From assembly GCA_001949185.1 (NCBI GenBank), contig BDGG01000016.1, positions 186,001 through 250,000 of the forward strand: a DNA stretch of 64,000 bases, written 5' to 3'. Below the pieces are notes generated by a model. That model did not search any database, had not been told where the DNA came from, and worked only from the letters and a program-made list of their open reading frames with translations. The translations under genes and the position numbers were made by a program. Source of the stretch: Ramazzottius varieornatus. Lineage: Eukaryota; Tardigrada; Eutardigrada; Parachela; Ramazzottiidae. Of the stretch, positions 20,801-34,013 are shown piece by piece (the stretch's first letter is position 1; each line of letters starts with the position of its first letter).

Positions 20801-23800
20801 AAGTGAGGTGGTTACCGTTCTGATTCAGGAGGACTATCAACCTGCTCAGACACCATCCTCTACAGAAAGACGCGGCTAGCTATCGCGAATTATTAACTTT
20901 ATGCGAAAAGCAAAGTGGCAGTTAATCGAAACCTAGCTGATGACGTAATCAACTAGATCTCCCCTTCATTTTTGTGTGCAAATAAAGTTTTTGTATGCCC
21001 ACGCGTAAACACTTATGCCGAGCGGTGTAGAAAAAACTAGGTTGCACGAATAAACAACAACAGCGCTGGCAAAAAGTGTGAGCACTAAAGCGCATCTTCG
21101 CACTGTGCGGGTTGCCTGCGACAAGAGGGTACTCCACTCCACAAACACACACTGCTGAAAGCCGCGCTCGTTCGCCTTGAGACTGCAGGGCGCTATGACG
21201 AGCTTGATCTTTTAGCACCTACCTACCGCGTACCTATTCAAGATCTAGAACCTCGCTAAACAGTAAGAAAAAGTATCACCTCAAAGGCAACAATATGTAC
21301 CGGAACGCACAAAAAAATTAGAACGTTATCCGTGCATTACTTTTTGCATCCAGACCACAGGCGTCGATAAGCAGACTGTAACTGAAAATGCCACGCCCAA
21401 ACTTCGTACAGTTAGCGCATCAACGAAAGTAGCCATATTTCACTGCCGAATCCGGGTTTCTTGTAGGAGAAAGCTTGCTCTTTATACAGGACAACAAATA
21501 GTGACCGTTCGAATATTTGCGTTGATTATGGGGTTATATGCATAAGAAGTGGTCCAATTAATCGGTTATGATACGTCAATTGGCTCAACTTGAATCAAGC
21601 CGATTGTGCGTAACCCGAGATTCTGTAACACTTTCGCGCCGTTTATACTGTCCACAGTGAGTCAAAGGCTCATAATTCCGCCGTGGCGCCATCGGTTTGC
21701 TATGGCTGACAAAGATGCGGGCTCACCGGAAATTAGCTCATCAGAGCAGATAATCGCTTTGCTGCCCAGAAACATTTTCGTGGCATAACCAAAAGATAAA
21801 CAAGTTTAAACTAATCAATCATGCACTTCCGACCTATCGCTCCTCTTTGGCGTTCCTCCTGTGTTAACTCATCCGTAAGCAAAATCCGGCAAACTTACCG
21901 ACGAAGCAAAAATTAATCTTTCGTCGAAAATTCCGTTTGCCCAATGACAGGTTTATTACGACGATATTCATAATTTTGAAATTTCTCTGAAAAAGGGTAA
22001 AGTTTAGTCTTGGTGAGCGAACATTGTCCCACTTTTACTTTCCCATAGTCGTAAAAATACTCCGCAAGTTTAAACAGTGGAGATCAGTATTTAAACTCAA
22101 CGTGACGGAATTTAACAGCTGGACATAATCAGCACGACCAGACGGAATATTTCACAACACACGCTCTGAGTTGGACATGTCCAAAGCAAATACCCCCACG
22201 TTTCCCCACCGTTACCACGAGCGGAAACCCGTTGGATTTTCCACCTGAGACAAATAACCGTGAGGCACGCGGCAGAATTTACTGTCGATCCTTATCGAAG
22301 GATTTGAAGAGGTTTTTCTGTAAGTTTCTCAAAACAGATTAGAGGGCATGTTCGGTAGGTTACTAGGCATAATCTGCTCTTTGTCAAAGAAAAGCCGGTG
22401 AAGCTGTCAGGTACGAGTTGAGAAGCAATATTTCAAACAAAAGAATTTGGTTTGAAAATTCTTCGCTAATCTGATTTTGACGTGATACCATCGCACGTAA
22501 AAATATTCGACACTGAAATTCCCATGCAGGTATATTTTTGCCACGCCCTTTCGGAAATAGCTCGAAAATCAAAAATAAATTCGGGTAAATATTCGGACGT
22601 AACTTTTCCGTAAAATTAAATTTTTGTGACATTGCTCTTGATTCCATTGTTTTCACCGACAACTTCCCGAAGGCCGGCCAATCAAAAACATATATAATGA
22701 AAAGAATATAATGCTCAGCGGGACGGAACCTTTATCAACACATGAGGAATATTGTGTCTTGAGACCATTGTCGTGCGCGCGTAAATATAGCACTTGACAT
22801 GGCTTGACCACAAAGACAGCTGACACCGCTCTCTTTGCCACATGAAACGTTCTTCCCAATGACAGAAATTAATTTTGAGCGCCACCATGTGTCGCGATTA
22901 TTCGGTCAATGCTCATAAACAGTCACCCAGCTCTCGAGCACGAAGACATCCATTCTTTTGTTTTGTACGAAATTACTGTCTCTACTAGAACGTTTCCAGA
23001 TTCGACCACATGACAAAAGTAAATGGTACTAAAAACCGTCAACAGAACGCCCGCGAAACCGCAACGCCATTGCGGGAACTCTGAACTGACCACACACATA
23101 TCGTAAGAAATCAAATCTGTATTTACCCGACCAGATACGAAAACCGGCTAGGAAACTACGCTTCTACCACGTCTGATGATAGGAACGAGCATGAAAACAT
23201 GATTTCACGTGTTACCTATCCTGCCGAAACATGGTCTTGACCAGTCAATTTCCAGCCGGGTTTACGAAGCTGGGCGTGCTTCTCGTATGTTATGCGGCTT
23301 GGTCAGAGCGTGGTTCTGACCAGTTCGTTCCTGACCGGGTGTGGTTAACTTGATCAATGCATACCTGAGAATGGAAAATAGAACATTCCGTGCGGCGTTT
23401 GCGGTTGCACCATATAAACCTTCAAGATTGAGCATCAAGAGAGGATTAGAATCAATTTTGCTATCAGACCACATCCGTTTCCGTCGATGTATTCCAGTTG
23501 GGCATTTCATGCAAGACACTAAATATCGACGGCACGTGGCGACGCTTTAATGGATCCTTTGCTGGCTTCTTTCAAAGTGGACATTCTGAGCAAAGACAGA
23601 CTTTAGATTTGACCCGGCTACTTTTAACCTCCTCAAACATCGTAAAGAGTATTTGCTTGCCAGTTACATATTCCACTATGTAAGAGACGGTAAACTGAGA
23701 CAGTAAACTACGACGAAGAAGCAGCGGCGCAATATGGGGTTGATCGAAAGGAATCTTTTCTAAACTGTGAACGTATGCGGTCGACTTGGCACGACTGGTC

Positions 23801-24675
23801 AAAATATTAACCTTCGAGCCTTGCTAGCTTCGAGCTGCAATCAGAATTTTTCTGCCTCCATTTAAAACGCTGCCATGCGCAGGCAAAAAATCCCATTGAA
23901 GCGATGGTAAAGACGAAACAAAAAACCACAGATATTCAGCCAAGCAAATTAGCCAAGCCGACGAATTCCGCAGAGCGAAGAGGAAAGGCAAACTCTCACT
24001 CGGAGGTATTCCATTCAACCGTTTCATGATCAACCTTTGACACCTCTAAGGGTTGCCAAAAGCTCAAACGTTTTGCTCAAAGTTCTTCCAAACATAATTT
24101 CAATACCATTTTCGCGGGCAAGACTTAACTTTTAAGTTTAATTAGCACACTGTCATTAGCACACGATCCGATTTTCGGGAATTTTCTACAAGTATTTGCA
24201 GAAATCAATCATATTTTTTCCGAGCTATTCTTGTCTTACCGGCAAGGACTTTTTGCTGCGATTCCATATCGTCAATCAGGTAATCCAGAATGACCGGTGA
24301 GCCAAAGGCTGCTTTCAGGCACTCCATACATTCCCGTTGGAAGTAGGCATCGGAAAGTTTCTGCAGCGGCTTCTCGCGGTTACTTTTCCAGGCCTCCAGC
24401 AGGAAGTGTATTCCATCGGCTTTGCAGAAGGCATCCAACCACTTATCGGTGAGACTTTTGCTCTGCAACTTCTTCCGCAACAGACCGAATAGATTACCGT
24501 TGGTGGGTGAACGGTGCAGTGTTGCAATGAGCTGGTCGGGCTCGAGAGACTCAACACTGGCCAGTGTGGTGGACGACGCGGCTAGTGGCGAATGTAGCTG
24601 TGAAGTGTCTCGTGGCGAGAGTGGCGAGGAAGCCAACGAAGAGGTGGGACTATGCCGCAGATTGATACCGTTCAT
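8804..24675 (-). CDS. form3/INF2-like: Inverted-formin-2-like formin (INF2/form3)
   Basis: Actin nucleator and elongator of the INF2 class. Fifteen coding exons: 24675-24240, 16855-16740, 14646-14487, 14403-14222, 14004-13726, 13534-13144, 12816-12498, 12379-12208, 11926-11819, 11720-11650, 11589-11469, 11377-11125, 10996-10912, 10809-10562, 10497-8804. All phases close, giving 1544 aa. N-terminal armadillo-like GBD/DID about 55-330 ([12 protein letters not shown] and [12 protein letters not shown] match the INF2 pattern). FH1 about 402-428 has two proline runs of 10 and 6. FH2 about 470-870 includes [18 protein letters not shown] and [18 protein letters not shown], then a charged coiled tail. 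A short DAD/WH2-like segment at about 871-897 starts [11 protein letters not shown]. The last exon encodes 564 Ser/Pro-rich, probably disordered residues. The start is chosen at the first ATG in an exon that opens at 24707 after an acceptor; an upstream exon could extend it. Confidence 0.95.
12951..13105. repeat. CAAGTGGCGC hairpin repeat with tail, partly duplicated
   Basis: In a formin intron. The left arm CAAGTGGCGC (12951-12960) pairs with GCCACTTGG (12992-13000) around a loop with AGCCAATA. A degraded second copy starts CAAGTTGCGCAC at 13020. The family tail GTCGAGTTTGTTTATCGAC ends at 13105. The two copies make up about half of this 327-bp intron. Confidence 0.8.
13571..13655. repeat. 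CAAGTGGCGC hairpin repeat (diverged)
   Basis: Arms CAAGCGGCGCA (13571) and TGTGCGCTACT (about 13607-13617) with the family loop motif TATTGGCTGAA; the tail is reduced to CCCACGTCCC. Lies in the 191-bp formin intron beside the FH1 exon. Confidence 0.7.
14849..14894. repeat. Half copy of hairpin repeat fused to a second inverted repeat
   Basis: CCAAGTGGCGCC (from 14849) is followed by a separate short inverted repeat, CGGAAGTGGAAG paired with GTTCCACTTCCAG. No family right arm is present. Formin intron. Confidence 0.4.
15013..15096. repeat. Imperfect inverted repeat containing two ATTACGTCAT sites
   Basis: The left part reads AGCGGCGTATTACGTCAT; the right part, reverse-complemented, reads AGCGGCTCATTACGTCAT, and both continue with matching TGCGG blocks. 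The arms are about 33 bp and imperfect. Formin intron 2. Confidence 0.6.
16128..16214. repeat. CAAGTGGCGC hairpin repeat with tail
   Basis: CAAGTGGCGC (16128-16137) pairs with GCGCCACTTGG (16167-16177) across a 29-base loop. The tail ends TTCGCCGACGTCCC (to 16214). A perfect TGACGTCA lies just before it at 16084-16091. Formin intron 2. Confidence 0.85.
18251..18284. repeat. Short dispersed repeat fragment B, copy 1
   Basis: GTGCCATCAGAAGGCGGTCA followed by ATTCAAGCAGT; a near copy is at 44756-44793 in TEAD intron 1. Confidence 0.5.
20211..20283. repeat. CAAGTGGCGC hairpin repeat (strongly diverged)
   Basis: GAATGGCGCAC (20211) and GTACGCCACTA (20236-20246) align with the family arms; a tail-like segment ACGTTTCGTCTGCCC follows. 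Formin intron 1. Confidence 0.5.
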
Positions 24676-25737
24676 ACTGGCGCTGATCGGCGTCAGCCGC
24701 GACGCAGCTAAAAATACAGAGAAAAACCTGAATATTTTTTGGTTCAATTTTCGGAGAGCTTCAATCTCCAATTCCATTTTTCTTCCCGTCAATAATCCCG
24801 GCATTTCCTAACCAACTGGGCCGGCTGCACTAGTCATTTTTCTACAATTTCTTCCGAGCATGATGAATGTCTGCGCCTAAGCTCACAATCGAAATTGGAA
24901 AGTCATAGCTTACAGTTTCAGTTCTGGATACCGTTAATTCTATTCCACATTTAGTCTGGCATTTGAAAATTTTCATGGAAGTTTTGCTATCATCATAGAT
25001 AAAAGTCAGTTAAACAATGGACTGTGTTGGATAAAGGGGTTTTTATCGTACCTTGCTCTCGGCGGATAACTGTTATTCTCGAAAACACCACGATGAAAAC
25101 TACAGCTCATATCGCGGATCGCCCACACGATCGATCTTCTTCCGACAGAGAGATACACTTCTGCTTTAACCTTGCGCACTATTTATCATTGGAGACGACA
25201 TCAAATGGCAGTCGGATATCGCCGCGAGTTTTATGACTATCTAATTCAGAAATTTCGTCAAACTCATTCCATGACAATTGGCTTACTCACACAAAAGTAT
25301 GGCGACCAAAGTACCTCACTGAAGGCTTTTTAGAGCAGAAGATACCCAAGAGCTATAACCTGACAACTTCACAGCTGTATATTGGTATGAGTCTTCTCTA
25401 CCGTCGCGCCGTAGTTTCTTCGATCATCTTTTGAAATTCATTGCTTGATCACTTGGTCAGGTTCTTGAGAGGCGGAAGTTCCATTATTGCGACAGGCACT
25501 TCAAGTTCGATATGACACAGTCACCGCGACAGGGTGCAATTAAGTATGCAAGTCAATACTTATCCACCGGAGTGTTTTCATTCTTCAAAACTTAAAACCT
25601 GTCCGAACCCGACAGACAGTGTGCCATCGGAAGCATGGTTTGTCATGCTACTACCCATAATGTGGCGAATTCGAGCTAAAGAGCGCCCCAACGTACAACC
25701 CCGAGATCGCCAAAAAACTCAACAAGATTGGTTTCCT

Positions 25738-25823
25738 CAAGTGGCGCGTTGCGTCGTTATATTGGCTGGAAAATTGCGCCACCTGGAAGAGCGATCTTGT
25801 CGAGCTTGTTTGCCTTCGTCCGG
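25738..25823. repeat. CAAGTGGCGC hairpin repeat with tail
   Basis: CAAGTGGCGC (25738-25747) pairs with GCGCCACCTGG (25776-25786); the loop holds ATATTGGCTGGAA. The tail GCGATCTTGTCGAGCTTG continues to about 25823. The only clear copy outside an annotated intron. Confidence 0.85.
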
Positions 25824-26572
25824 AATATCCACCAGAAGATATTCATAAGACATCTTCCGGCATTTAGCATCGTGGTGAGAAGACATGTCTGTATCATGGC
25901 GGCTTACCCGTTCGAATTTGCCATTCGCGTTTGGCTGGGTTCTGGTCGAGACCATGGTGAGGTACGTGTCGCGGGCCAGTTTCCGTCCCCGAGCGGCGTT
26001 TCCAATAGTCAAAGGCGTTAGTAGCCATCGGTTGACAGAGGTACGGTACTTTGTCGGGTGGCAAGTAGCGACAAGTGGTCTCTGTAGTCCAGTAACAAGT
26101 TGCCAGCTAGCACGGAGGTGGATGGATGATGATGAAGAATGGGCTCGTTCCAACCGGTTCGCTTGTGAAAACACCGATGCCAGCTAGCACACGAGATCCA
26201 TCAAAGCTGCAAAACGAAACAATATGTAACTGTGCTAATTTGCCAGACACCCAACACACCAGCTCCCCATGTGTTGACCATTTGAGTTTTCCTGCTTCGA
26301 TACAGTGCACCTTCTGTTGACGACTTTACCCTGTAATTATTATCAATCGTCCACGTCCAACAACCGCCTTGATAACTGTGGTTAGCGTGCTTAAGTTAAC
26401 TAATGCATCCGTAACGACAACCAAATTAATCATTCTGTTCGCCAGTTCCTCGTCACATTCTGTAACTGCAACTTCCTAGAGGCTAACGGATGGTTGAATT
26501 TCAGAAAAGGGTCCGTCAGAAACTCGAAGCGAACAGAAACCCTAAAATGCCGAATGCCTAAAATTTCCGGAG

Positions 26573-26580
26573 TGACGTCA
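26573..26580. promoter_or_regulatory. CRE-like bZIP octamer
   Basis: Perfect TGACGTCA in the gap about 1.9 kb beyond the first formin coding exon. Could be a distal element or chance. Confidence 0.2.
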
Positions 26581-29500
26581 CCTACGTGGCCCGCAGTGAG
26601 GTCGTCGCGGAACGATCGCGGATAATTTATCGAAAACTACTTTTCTGGGATACGGAACTTTACCGTCCCAAGAACAGGCTTGCGAAGATGAGTTGTCGCA
26701 ACTGGATGCTGAGTACCTGAACTAGCCCAGTACGTGATAGGAAAACTACCTGGTTAGTGGAATGGCAACTCTAATGCAGTGGCGGTGGCGACATCTTAAA
26801 AACGGTCTGCTGTAGACATGCCCGGCATGGTACGCGGAAGCTGCTCGTCAGATGGTATGTTTAGCTTGTCCACTAGTCGTACAAAAGAGCGCTTGACCAC
26901 CTAGATCAGCTTTGAACTACCCAGCACTTTCCCAGGATCGGAAAGCGTAAAGCTAGTTTCCGCATAGATAGACGCACAATCGACTCAATGACTGCCAAGT
27001 ATACGTAGCCTTGACGCGCCAAACGGTGACAAAAGATGACTGATTGAAGAGACCATTAGGGCCCGTTATTATGGTGTACACTGTGTGGACTGCGGACTTC
27101 GGTTCTAGTTGAGGTAAGCGAGTGCCGAGTGGCGCCATCTGTCCGAGAGCCCATTACGCAGGTGACCACCTGTTGATTCCCCTGCTTGTTTTACCGTATG
27201 GTAACTAAGCTCGCCTCTTCTCCTAAAATTCTCTCTGGTCTTTAGCTCGGAAATCTACCATGAATAAGTCTGATTAAGTATGTCACACTTGACCATCCGG
27301 AAAAAGCGGCGGATTTGTGGCGAATTCCCACTCTCGAATTCGTGAGTCTGCTCAACGGGAAAATACCACAGAATTAGTCTGATGACCCTGATCCAGCTTT
27401 CCTCGAGCTTACAAAACTTGAAGTTTCCAAGTTCGAAAAAGAGTCATGAATAAAAAGGTGCACACATTAATGATGCAAAGCTCGAGGTATAAAGTCTCTT
27501 GTCCAAGTCGGAAATGTCACGTTCGCCAACCGTCTCACCTTCTAGAAGACAGTCATCAAAAAGTGTCACGGAATACATTACATCTTTTACAGATCGTACC
27601 ATAAAACGTTAAAACTGTCTCTCCAGTAGGAGTCGTCGCCAGAAAGCACTCGACAGTGGCATTATGTAAAACAAAATAGACGTGAAATACATAATGACTC
27701 AGTTGGGTTCTGTCGGCGTGTGAATTTGTCCGAGCCGGATTCCGGCGATTAGTTCGTCATAAAACAAGCCATATAATCAGACACAGAAACAGAGAATTCT
27801 CATAAATGGCTATTTCCAGTGTGGTTTTCACACAAGAACCCAACGCCAAACTCGTGCCTGGCTTTACGATGTTTAACCTGTCAAACGTTCACCGAGCTAT
27901 TGACGTCTGTTCGTCAAACAGAATGACTGCTCACTTACACTTCGGACAAGCAACGGCAAGGCCGCTTATCTCCGAGTCTTCCGTGTATCGGAATGAGAAC
28001 AATAAAATCAAATATGAAGTGTCGAACTTCAATTTGGCTTTGGCCCACAATCTCGCCCTCCTGCATAAATTTACTTTCACACACAATACTTTCGATTGTC
28101 GTTTGAGCGTTCTTAATCGACAAATGAGCTGCGGGAAGCTCGTCACTTGCGATGACGGAATGAAAACTCACGAGAAGAAGCTTCGTGAAACTATTCTGCA
28201 CTGTAGCTAGCCGCAATCAAACAGCCCCGCTCGTGGCGCCGCACTTGTGGTCCTATACTGGTACGCTGGTCAACCGCGTACGAAGGGAGACCTCCCAAGT
28301 ACTGAAGGGAAAACTCAGCATGGATTCCGCATTAGGCTTTTCTCCCGTAAGAAAGACCCACGAAGAAAGGCTGCGTATAAGCGGGCCCGACCGATTGCTC
28401 CAGACAACCCTTCGAGTGATTTGGACATCCGGAAACAACCGACAAGCAGCTTTTTTTCTACGATGTTACGCAGCTTTCTTTGGTTTTCTGTAATTAAGAT
28501 GGGGGAAATTTTTCAGTTTTCAGCTACGGGAAAGGTCTCGCAGTCTCAATTCCCAAACACTTGACGCGGTTTCTTTGGAGACTTTCGTCTGACGAAGTTC
28601 ACCCAAAAGTAGCCTTTCGTAAAGTACTTCGCCATAAACCTACAAGTGTCGGTAGCAAACAAAGTTTCCGGCAGGCCCACCGTTTGAAACATTTTATCGC
28701 AAATGATTGATGCGGTCAAGCATACTGGGTGCACGATGTGGACCACCCCCTTTAAAACTAACGCTATCGTTGAAGATACAGATGTCACTTACCAGTTAAC
28801 GCTCTTTCAATTATCAGGTGGGAAGTTCCGCTTTAGAAAGCATGTAAGATGACCGCATCTTCATATTCCATCTCGTCCATCAATGTCACTGCAAGCACAC
28901 CAAGAACCGTAGATTGTAAGATCTGTAACGAAAACTCATCGAAACACAGACTCAAAAAAAGTGCAAGGCTCAAGGGGAAGGTGCAATACTTTTGAAATGG
29001 TTATGATCCGTATCGAACTTGACACGATTTTACTACGGTTCGCTCCCGACCATGAAGGTATTCCGAAAATGTCGATGTGAACGCCAGCCACCAGCCACTT
29101 GTTGATCAAGTCTAAAAACAGCAATGACAGTGAGACAGTGACAAATATCCGGCGACTGAATTTCCAATGTTCAGATGAACGATTCTGCCGAACCCATACT
29201 AGCGTGACTAAGAGACCGAAGAACTGTCAAGCGGCACCAGTCGGGCTTCCAGCAGTTTTGCAGTTCCACGCCAATAGCTCCCCACAATAGCGCGCAAACC
29301 AGTGCTTTTCGATCTTACTCGAAAGGAATATTCAATAAAATTCCGCGAAATTATAGTTGACACTGGAAAAACTGATTTCAATTAAAGAAGATGGCTTGTT
29401 CTTATTGACCTTCAAACAGAACAAGTTTCGGAATGCCACCAGATGAAATTTTTTAGTGAGAAGAAGATTAAAACTGAAGCATGTAACTGGGCAAATATGG

Positions 29501-31584
29501 CTTTGTAAACCTTACAACGCGTGTCGGTGCGACAAAGTCAGATGAATTAGAGTCAATGAAGTGGATGTGATGTAACGATTGAGCGAATGTCAGAGAAAAA
29601 GAGAATTATGAATCTGATGGGCAGAAGCGAACTGGCTCAGTAACAGTCGCCATCAGCAGAAAAGAAAGCGCTACAATCAGCCTCCGCGCAAACGTTGGCC
29701 CAAGGCCTCTCGGATAAGCGTTAACGTTATTTATTCTACCGTCGATGATCCTTCTTGAGAAGTAACGTTTTCTGCTACCAAAGCATTTTAATCAAGTTAC
29801 CTACTGGCCCCCGTATATTGGATTAAGTTTGATGGGTACTGACAGCAATTAGTCGTTGTGTCGCAATGCGCCACTTCTGCCTTTGCTGTCACTGTACCGC
29901 TCAATCATCGACAAGAAAACAAAAAGCCGCAATCCATATCGTCAGCGAAAAACTCAAAACAAGTCTTTAGTATAATATCATTACCCACTTACCGGCACAA
30001 CGTACCGATGCCCCACTGACTATAAAGACCGATATATTCAACAAGGACGTGTTCTTTGCGGCGAAGTGAAGGCTTGCTTTGATGACGATGCTTCAGATCA
30101 GCGGTACCCTACGGTAATAAACCATGTGACGCATAAGTATCGACATAAATGCGGATTATTGTTTAGAAGTACGAATAAGCAATTAGTCAACGCCATACTC
30201 ATGATGTCTCGTCAACAACTGACTTCTCAAACCTTCTTACCTGGCGTATTCAGAAAGTTCTCTGCCAGAAAAGACACTTCGAGATCTCACTTTTGGTTGG
30301 AAGACCCTGAGAAAGTAGGCAACTTTTAGCGACATGTCTGACCAAGTCGGGCGAAGGCGGTTGCAATAGAGCAGCCAGCTTGTTTGGAGCAAACTTACCC
30401 ATCACAGTAAATGCAGAATCCGATTATACATGTCTTTACACTCTGCAGTTTACTGAGTTACAGCAACTTTCAAACGTGAAAGTTCTCCCCGCCGTCCCCG
30501 GCTGATCGCTTACCTCGTAAGAATTGCTAGCCTGCGGCTCGCGTGACTTGCGGATGTTGTGCTCGAACAGACCCCATCCATCTACGCCCTGGTATGCCCT
30601 GTTCGACAGAAGGCACTGCTTTATGACGGAAAAACTGCAGTGTCAACGGCAGAATAGGGACCGCCCCCTCACAAAAGTAGCCGCTTGTTAGTTCGTCCAC
30701 TTTTTCCTGGGCGAAGTTCGTCCCGAGATCGGCCTTGCCTGAAATCAGCATCATGCAGTCGATTAAAGTTTACTCGTCCCATCTTTCTGTTCCCGTGTCG
30801 GCTACAATACCACGGCTAACGATAAAACCAAGACACTTCCTCGACCTCATAGAGTCTTCACGTTATGCAGGCCTGTCTCCGAGACAATAAGATGTGGCGA
30901 GTGCAGTTACAAGTCTTAAACGCGATTGTTTGAACGTAAAACAGGCACTGGTCACTCGGGCACTTCGACGTCTGCCGAAAACAATGAAAAGCTGGTGGCT
31001 TGACCGCCGAAGGCAACGTTGGTGTTGTTTTGAGACCCGGTGTGAAACAATACGGCAACGACACGCTAACCTGTTTAAAATTCAAATAAATTACACCTGC
31101 TCGCTTGGTACTTTTGTGGAGACACTGCGTTTATTCAAATTGTTTCATGGCCTGCGTGGTTTCTGATCCGGAAGATCGACAAGCACGCTGGAATGTGAGG
31201 ATCTCTCCGCATTGAGCTATGAGAGACGAAAGTATACTGTCTGACATGACATAACTTGCATAACATTACGATGAATTGATTTTCAATTCTGAATTACCTT
31301 GGATCGAAGTTCCCAAAGGGTCGACTTCGACAGGAGCGACACGTACGAGTCATTCACCTGCTATCGATTTCGTCACAGTCATCCCGTCCTCCGAGAAGCC
31401 GCTTCCACACCATGAAGACTGGATACGGCCCGATCCGTTGAGACGTTTCCAGTTGAAAAGTCTCGGTTAGCTCGGGAAATATTCATTACTTCTGGGAATC
31501 TTCCAACTTGGTGAATTCATCTACAAAACAACTGCTTGGTCAGTACCCACCAACAGGATACTTCTGAACTGGCTGACGACAAGG

Positions 31585-32962
31585 ATGGGGGAACCGGAGA
31601 GCGAGGACGAAAGATCCATTGTAGAGTTACTGGACGATGCTGCTTCGTTCAACCAGCCGATCGGGTCTCATTCGCAGCAGAAGAAACCAAGCCGACAATC
31701 ATCTTTATCTTCCCCTGTATCCGAAGTAGGCTCTTCCATCGCATCGTCCAGGTTCGCCCTGCAAGGAAGGAAATCCTCAACCCCATCGCTGCACCGTACT
31801 CCATCGATACCTGATCATTTCGAGGTAGCCGCTTCACCTATCGTTCCTCATCCGTCACACGTCGAAACAAACCCCTCGACATCCAAGAATCGACAATCCT
31901 GGCAGTCCACAAAGCAAACCAGCGTCAGAAGTCGCATCAGGCCGGCATCTTCCCTGACATCTTTAGACAAAAGTTCTGAAATAAAATTTAATTCCGGAAC
32001 GAATAGCTATGAAAAGCACAGCAGAACGGTGACGTCAACGGAAGTTGCGAAACGGCCATCGGTCAACCTACCAATCAAGGGTACCGGAACGGAGCAAGCT
32101 AAATCCATCGCTCCGCAATTCAGCTCCGCTTCTCCGGGAAAAGACAAGGTTGCAGCTCAGTTCAGGAAACCTGCCGCTCCGCAAAGGATTTCCACGAAGC
32201 CGGTCATTATGGACAGATGTCTTCCTCGTCTTCCTCCTCCTCCGAAACGGTTGCCGCCCAGTCTTGACCATATTCGGAAAGCCAACTCTAGGCTGAACAT
32301 GTCGTTTGACAATCAGATGTTCTACCAAATTGTCAAGGATAACTTATACCTCGCCGACCGGATCCAGAATGCCAAGTCCAATTACGCTAAAGAAATGTCG
32401 GAACCTCCGAAGCTCGCCAAGTCGAAGCTCGAAGCGAGGGAATCGAAAGAACTATACAACTTGGCCCGAGAAAATCTCGTAAGTTCTCCAAGAGTCAGTG
32501 TCTTGTTTAGGCAGAGTTGCCCATCACGATCGTTCGAAAATGGTCCGAGGACCTCATTCTGCTTACTCGTGTCATCTGTTGTAGCGGATCAGTCAAAGGA
32601 TTATAGCCGCAAGATCCACTATTCCTGCACCTTCTCGCTCACAAAGTGTCAGCCGGATATCCTCGCGTCCATGTATGTCCTGATAAATTTCCTCCTCTTT
32701 TTTACTGCATTCATCACAACCTAGAATGCAACTTATTGTACGAGCCACGAAGTCAAAAGTCCGCTTTGCGGCATGCTGTGTTTTGGGTCCCTGAGTACCC
32801 TGAATATAACATTGTGTGTTTTCATTTCTGAACCCTGTTGATTTTTTAGCATCCGCAGCATCGTCTGCTACTTTCAACATGTCTTCCCGGGCTCCATCGG
32901 TGAGTAATCTGTCGAGGTTGAATACGCGATCAGCCTGGAATGACCGCTGGCAGTACACCTGA
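31585..32962 (+). CDS. CFAP97/hemingway-like protein
   Basis: Three exons: 31585-32478, 32585-32672, 32850-32962; phases close to give 364 aa. The first 210 residues are Ser/Pro-rich and probably disordered. A conserved block about 215-330 starts RLPPPPKRLPPSLDHIRKAN and holds two related helical stretches (SFDNQMFYQIVKDNLYLADR and ESKELYNLARENLRISQRI), which is the pattern of the CFAP97/hemingway (KIAA1430) domain. Known members are linked to cilium and sperm-flagellum axonemes, so a ciliary role is inferred from the family only. The ending SAWNDRWQYT reads through a GTGAG that could otherwise be taken as a donor; read-through gives the cleaner terminus. Candidate ATTAAA poly(A) signal at 33079-33084. 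Confidence 0.72.
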
Positions 32963-33078
32963 CGCATATATCCGCCGCATCGGAAGTGAGTCCACGGCAG
33001 TGGATCGATCAATGGTGAAGACGGAACACCAAGCCGTCTTCTAAGTAACTAAAGAGATTATCCCACTTTCCCTTCTGA

Positions 33079-33084
33079 ATTAAA
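33079..33084 (+). terminator. Candidate poly(A) signal of the CFAP97-like gene
   Basis: ATTAAA about 117 bp after the stop codon. Confidence 0.3.
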
Positions 33085-33994
33085 GTGTGTGAACTGTGAA
33101 CTGCTACATCGGCGAAGAATGCCTGTTATTTCTCAAGGACCCATTGGTGTCTGCTTCGATCTTGTTTTGCCGCTATACGGTGCCAGGTCTTCTTCCTGTG
33201 ATCCGTGCCCGTTTCACCTCCCTCAATGGCAAATCCCAAACCTGACTATTGAACTTTTACATTTCACTTTCACACGTGCAGCTAGTTATTGAGCGAAAAT
33301 TCTGAGTTTCCAAACTCTCTCAGATTCATCCCAAGCAGACATGTGGACAACGTGCTTCCTGGCGATATTCGTTGTCGCCGGTGCGCTAAGTACCGCATGC
33401 GGAAATCGGAACCAGGATGTCGCATTCCCCCCGGTCAACTTCTCCGAGCATCCCGAATGTAATCGCCCCTCGAGCGGTCAAGTGCCTTTGCCAAAAGTGT
33501 CGACAAGCTTTGGACTCAATATGGAAATGAAAGTTCGTCGTCCAGGAGCTGAACTCGGAAGGGCCAAGTTCGAAATGGTGACCTCTAAGGTATTTTACGA
33601 CAGCATCGGACAGCGTGGAGCTGTTATTGCGCCGTTTTACAATAGTACGAGAGCCATCATACTGCTGGATTTCAAGAAAAACTTTGGATACGATGTCAAA
33701 GGTGAGATACGTTCTGGAATATCAATACTTCAAAATGGAACCTTTACAGTTGCGTTTGCGGTTCGCCAATCAAACAATCAGTAAAGCGAAGACTTACTTT
33801 TTAAAGTAAAATTCCATTTTTGCAGCCGGGGATTGCACTAAACACGACATTCATTCGCGCGAGTTCGGAAGTGGCAACGTGAACGAGCCTGCAACTTTTC
33901 TGGCCAAAATTACTGGAGCTTTCAAGGTGCTCAAACAAAGCAAGCTGGATGTTTCTGAACCAGTTTACCTGGGCGACGCTCTCACGGCAAGAGA

Positions 33995-34013
33995 GACTCA
34001 ATGGGACTCAATG
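33995..34013 (+). repeat. 10-bp-period direct repeat causing a frameshift
   Basis: GACTCAATG occurs at 33995-34003 and 34005-34013. Reading frame is continuous upstream in one frame and downstream in another; skipping one 10-base unit joins them. Confidence 0.7.

Larger units (their letters stand above)
16856..24239 (-). other. Formin intron 1 (7.4 kb), non-coding
   Basis: Separates the exon coding the start of the DID from the rest; the split codon is restored across it (GCC G then CA CTG). It contains a diverged hairpin repeat (20211-20283), a dispersed repeat fragment at 18251-18284, and otherwise AT-rich unannotated sequence. No convincing nested gene was seen. Confidence 0.6.
24708..31584. 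other. Gene-poor 6.9-kb interval
   Basis: No gene I can support. Contains a hairpin repeat at 25738-25823 and a perfect CRE octamer at 26573-26580. Open frames here (for example 25737-26174 minus and 27806-28210 plus) show no recognisable domain or exon structure. The formin promoter or 5' exon probably lies at its left end. Confidence 0.5.

Noticed and set aside
25737-26174. 145-codon minus-strand frame
   Set aside because: Runs across a hairpin repeat and shows no family resemblance.
27806-28210. 134-codon plus-strand ATG frame
   Set aside because: No domain, signal peptide or exon partner; composition like the surrounding non-coding DNA.
32593-33012. 139-codon minus-strand frame
   Set aside because: Antisense to exons 2 and 3 of the CFAP97-like gene.
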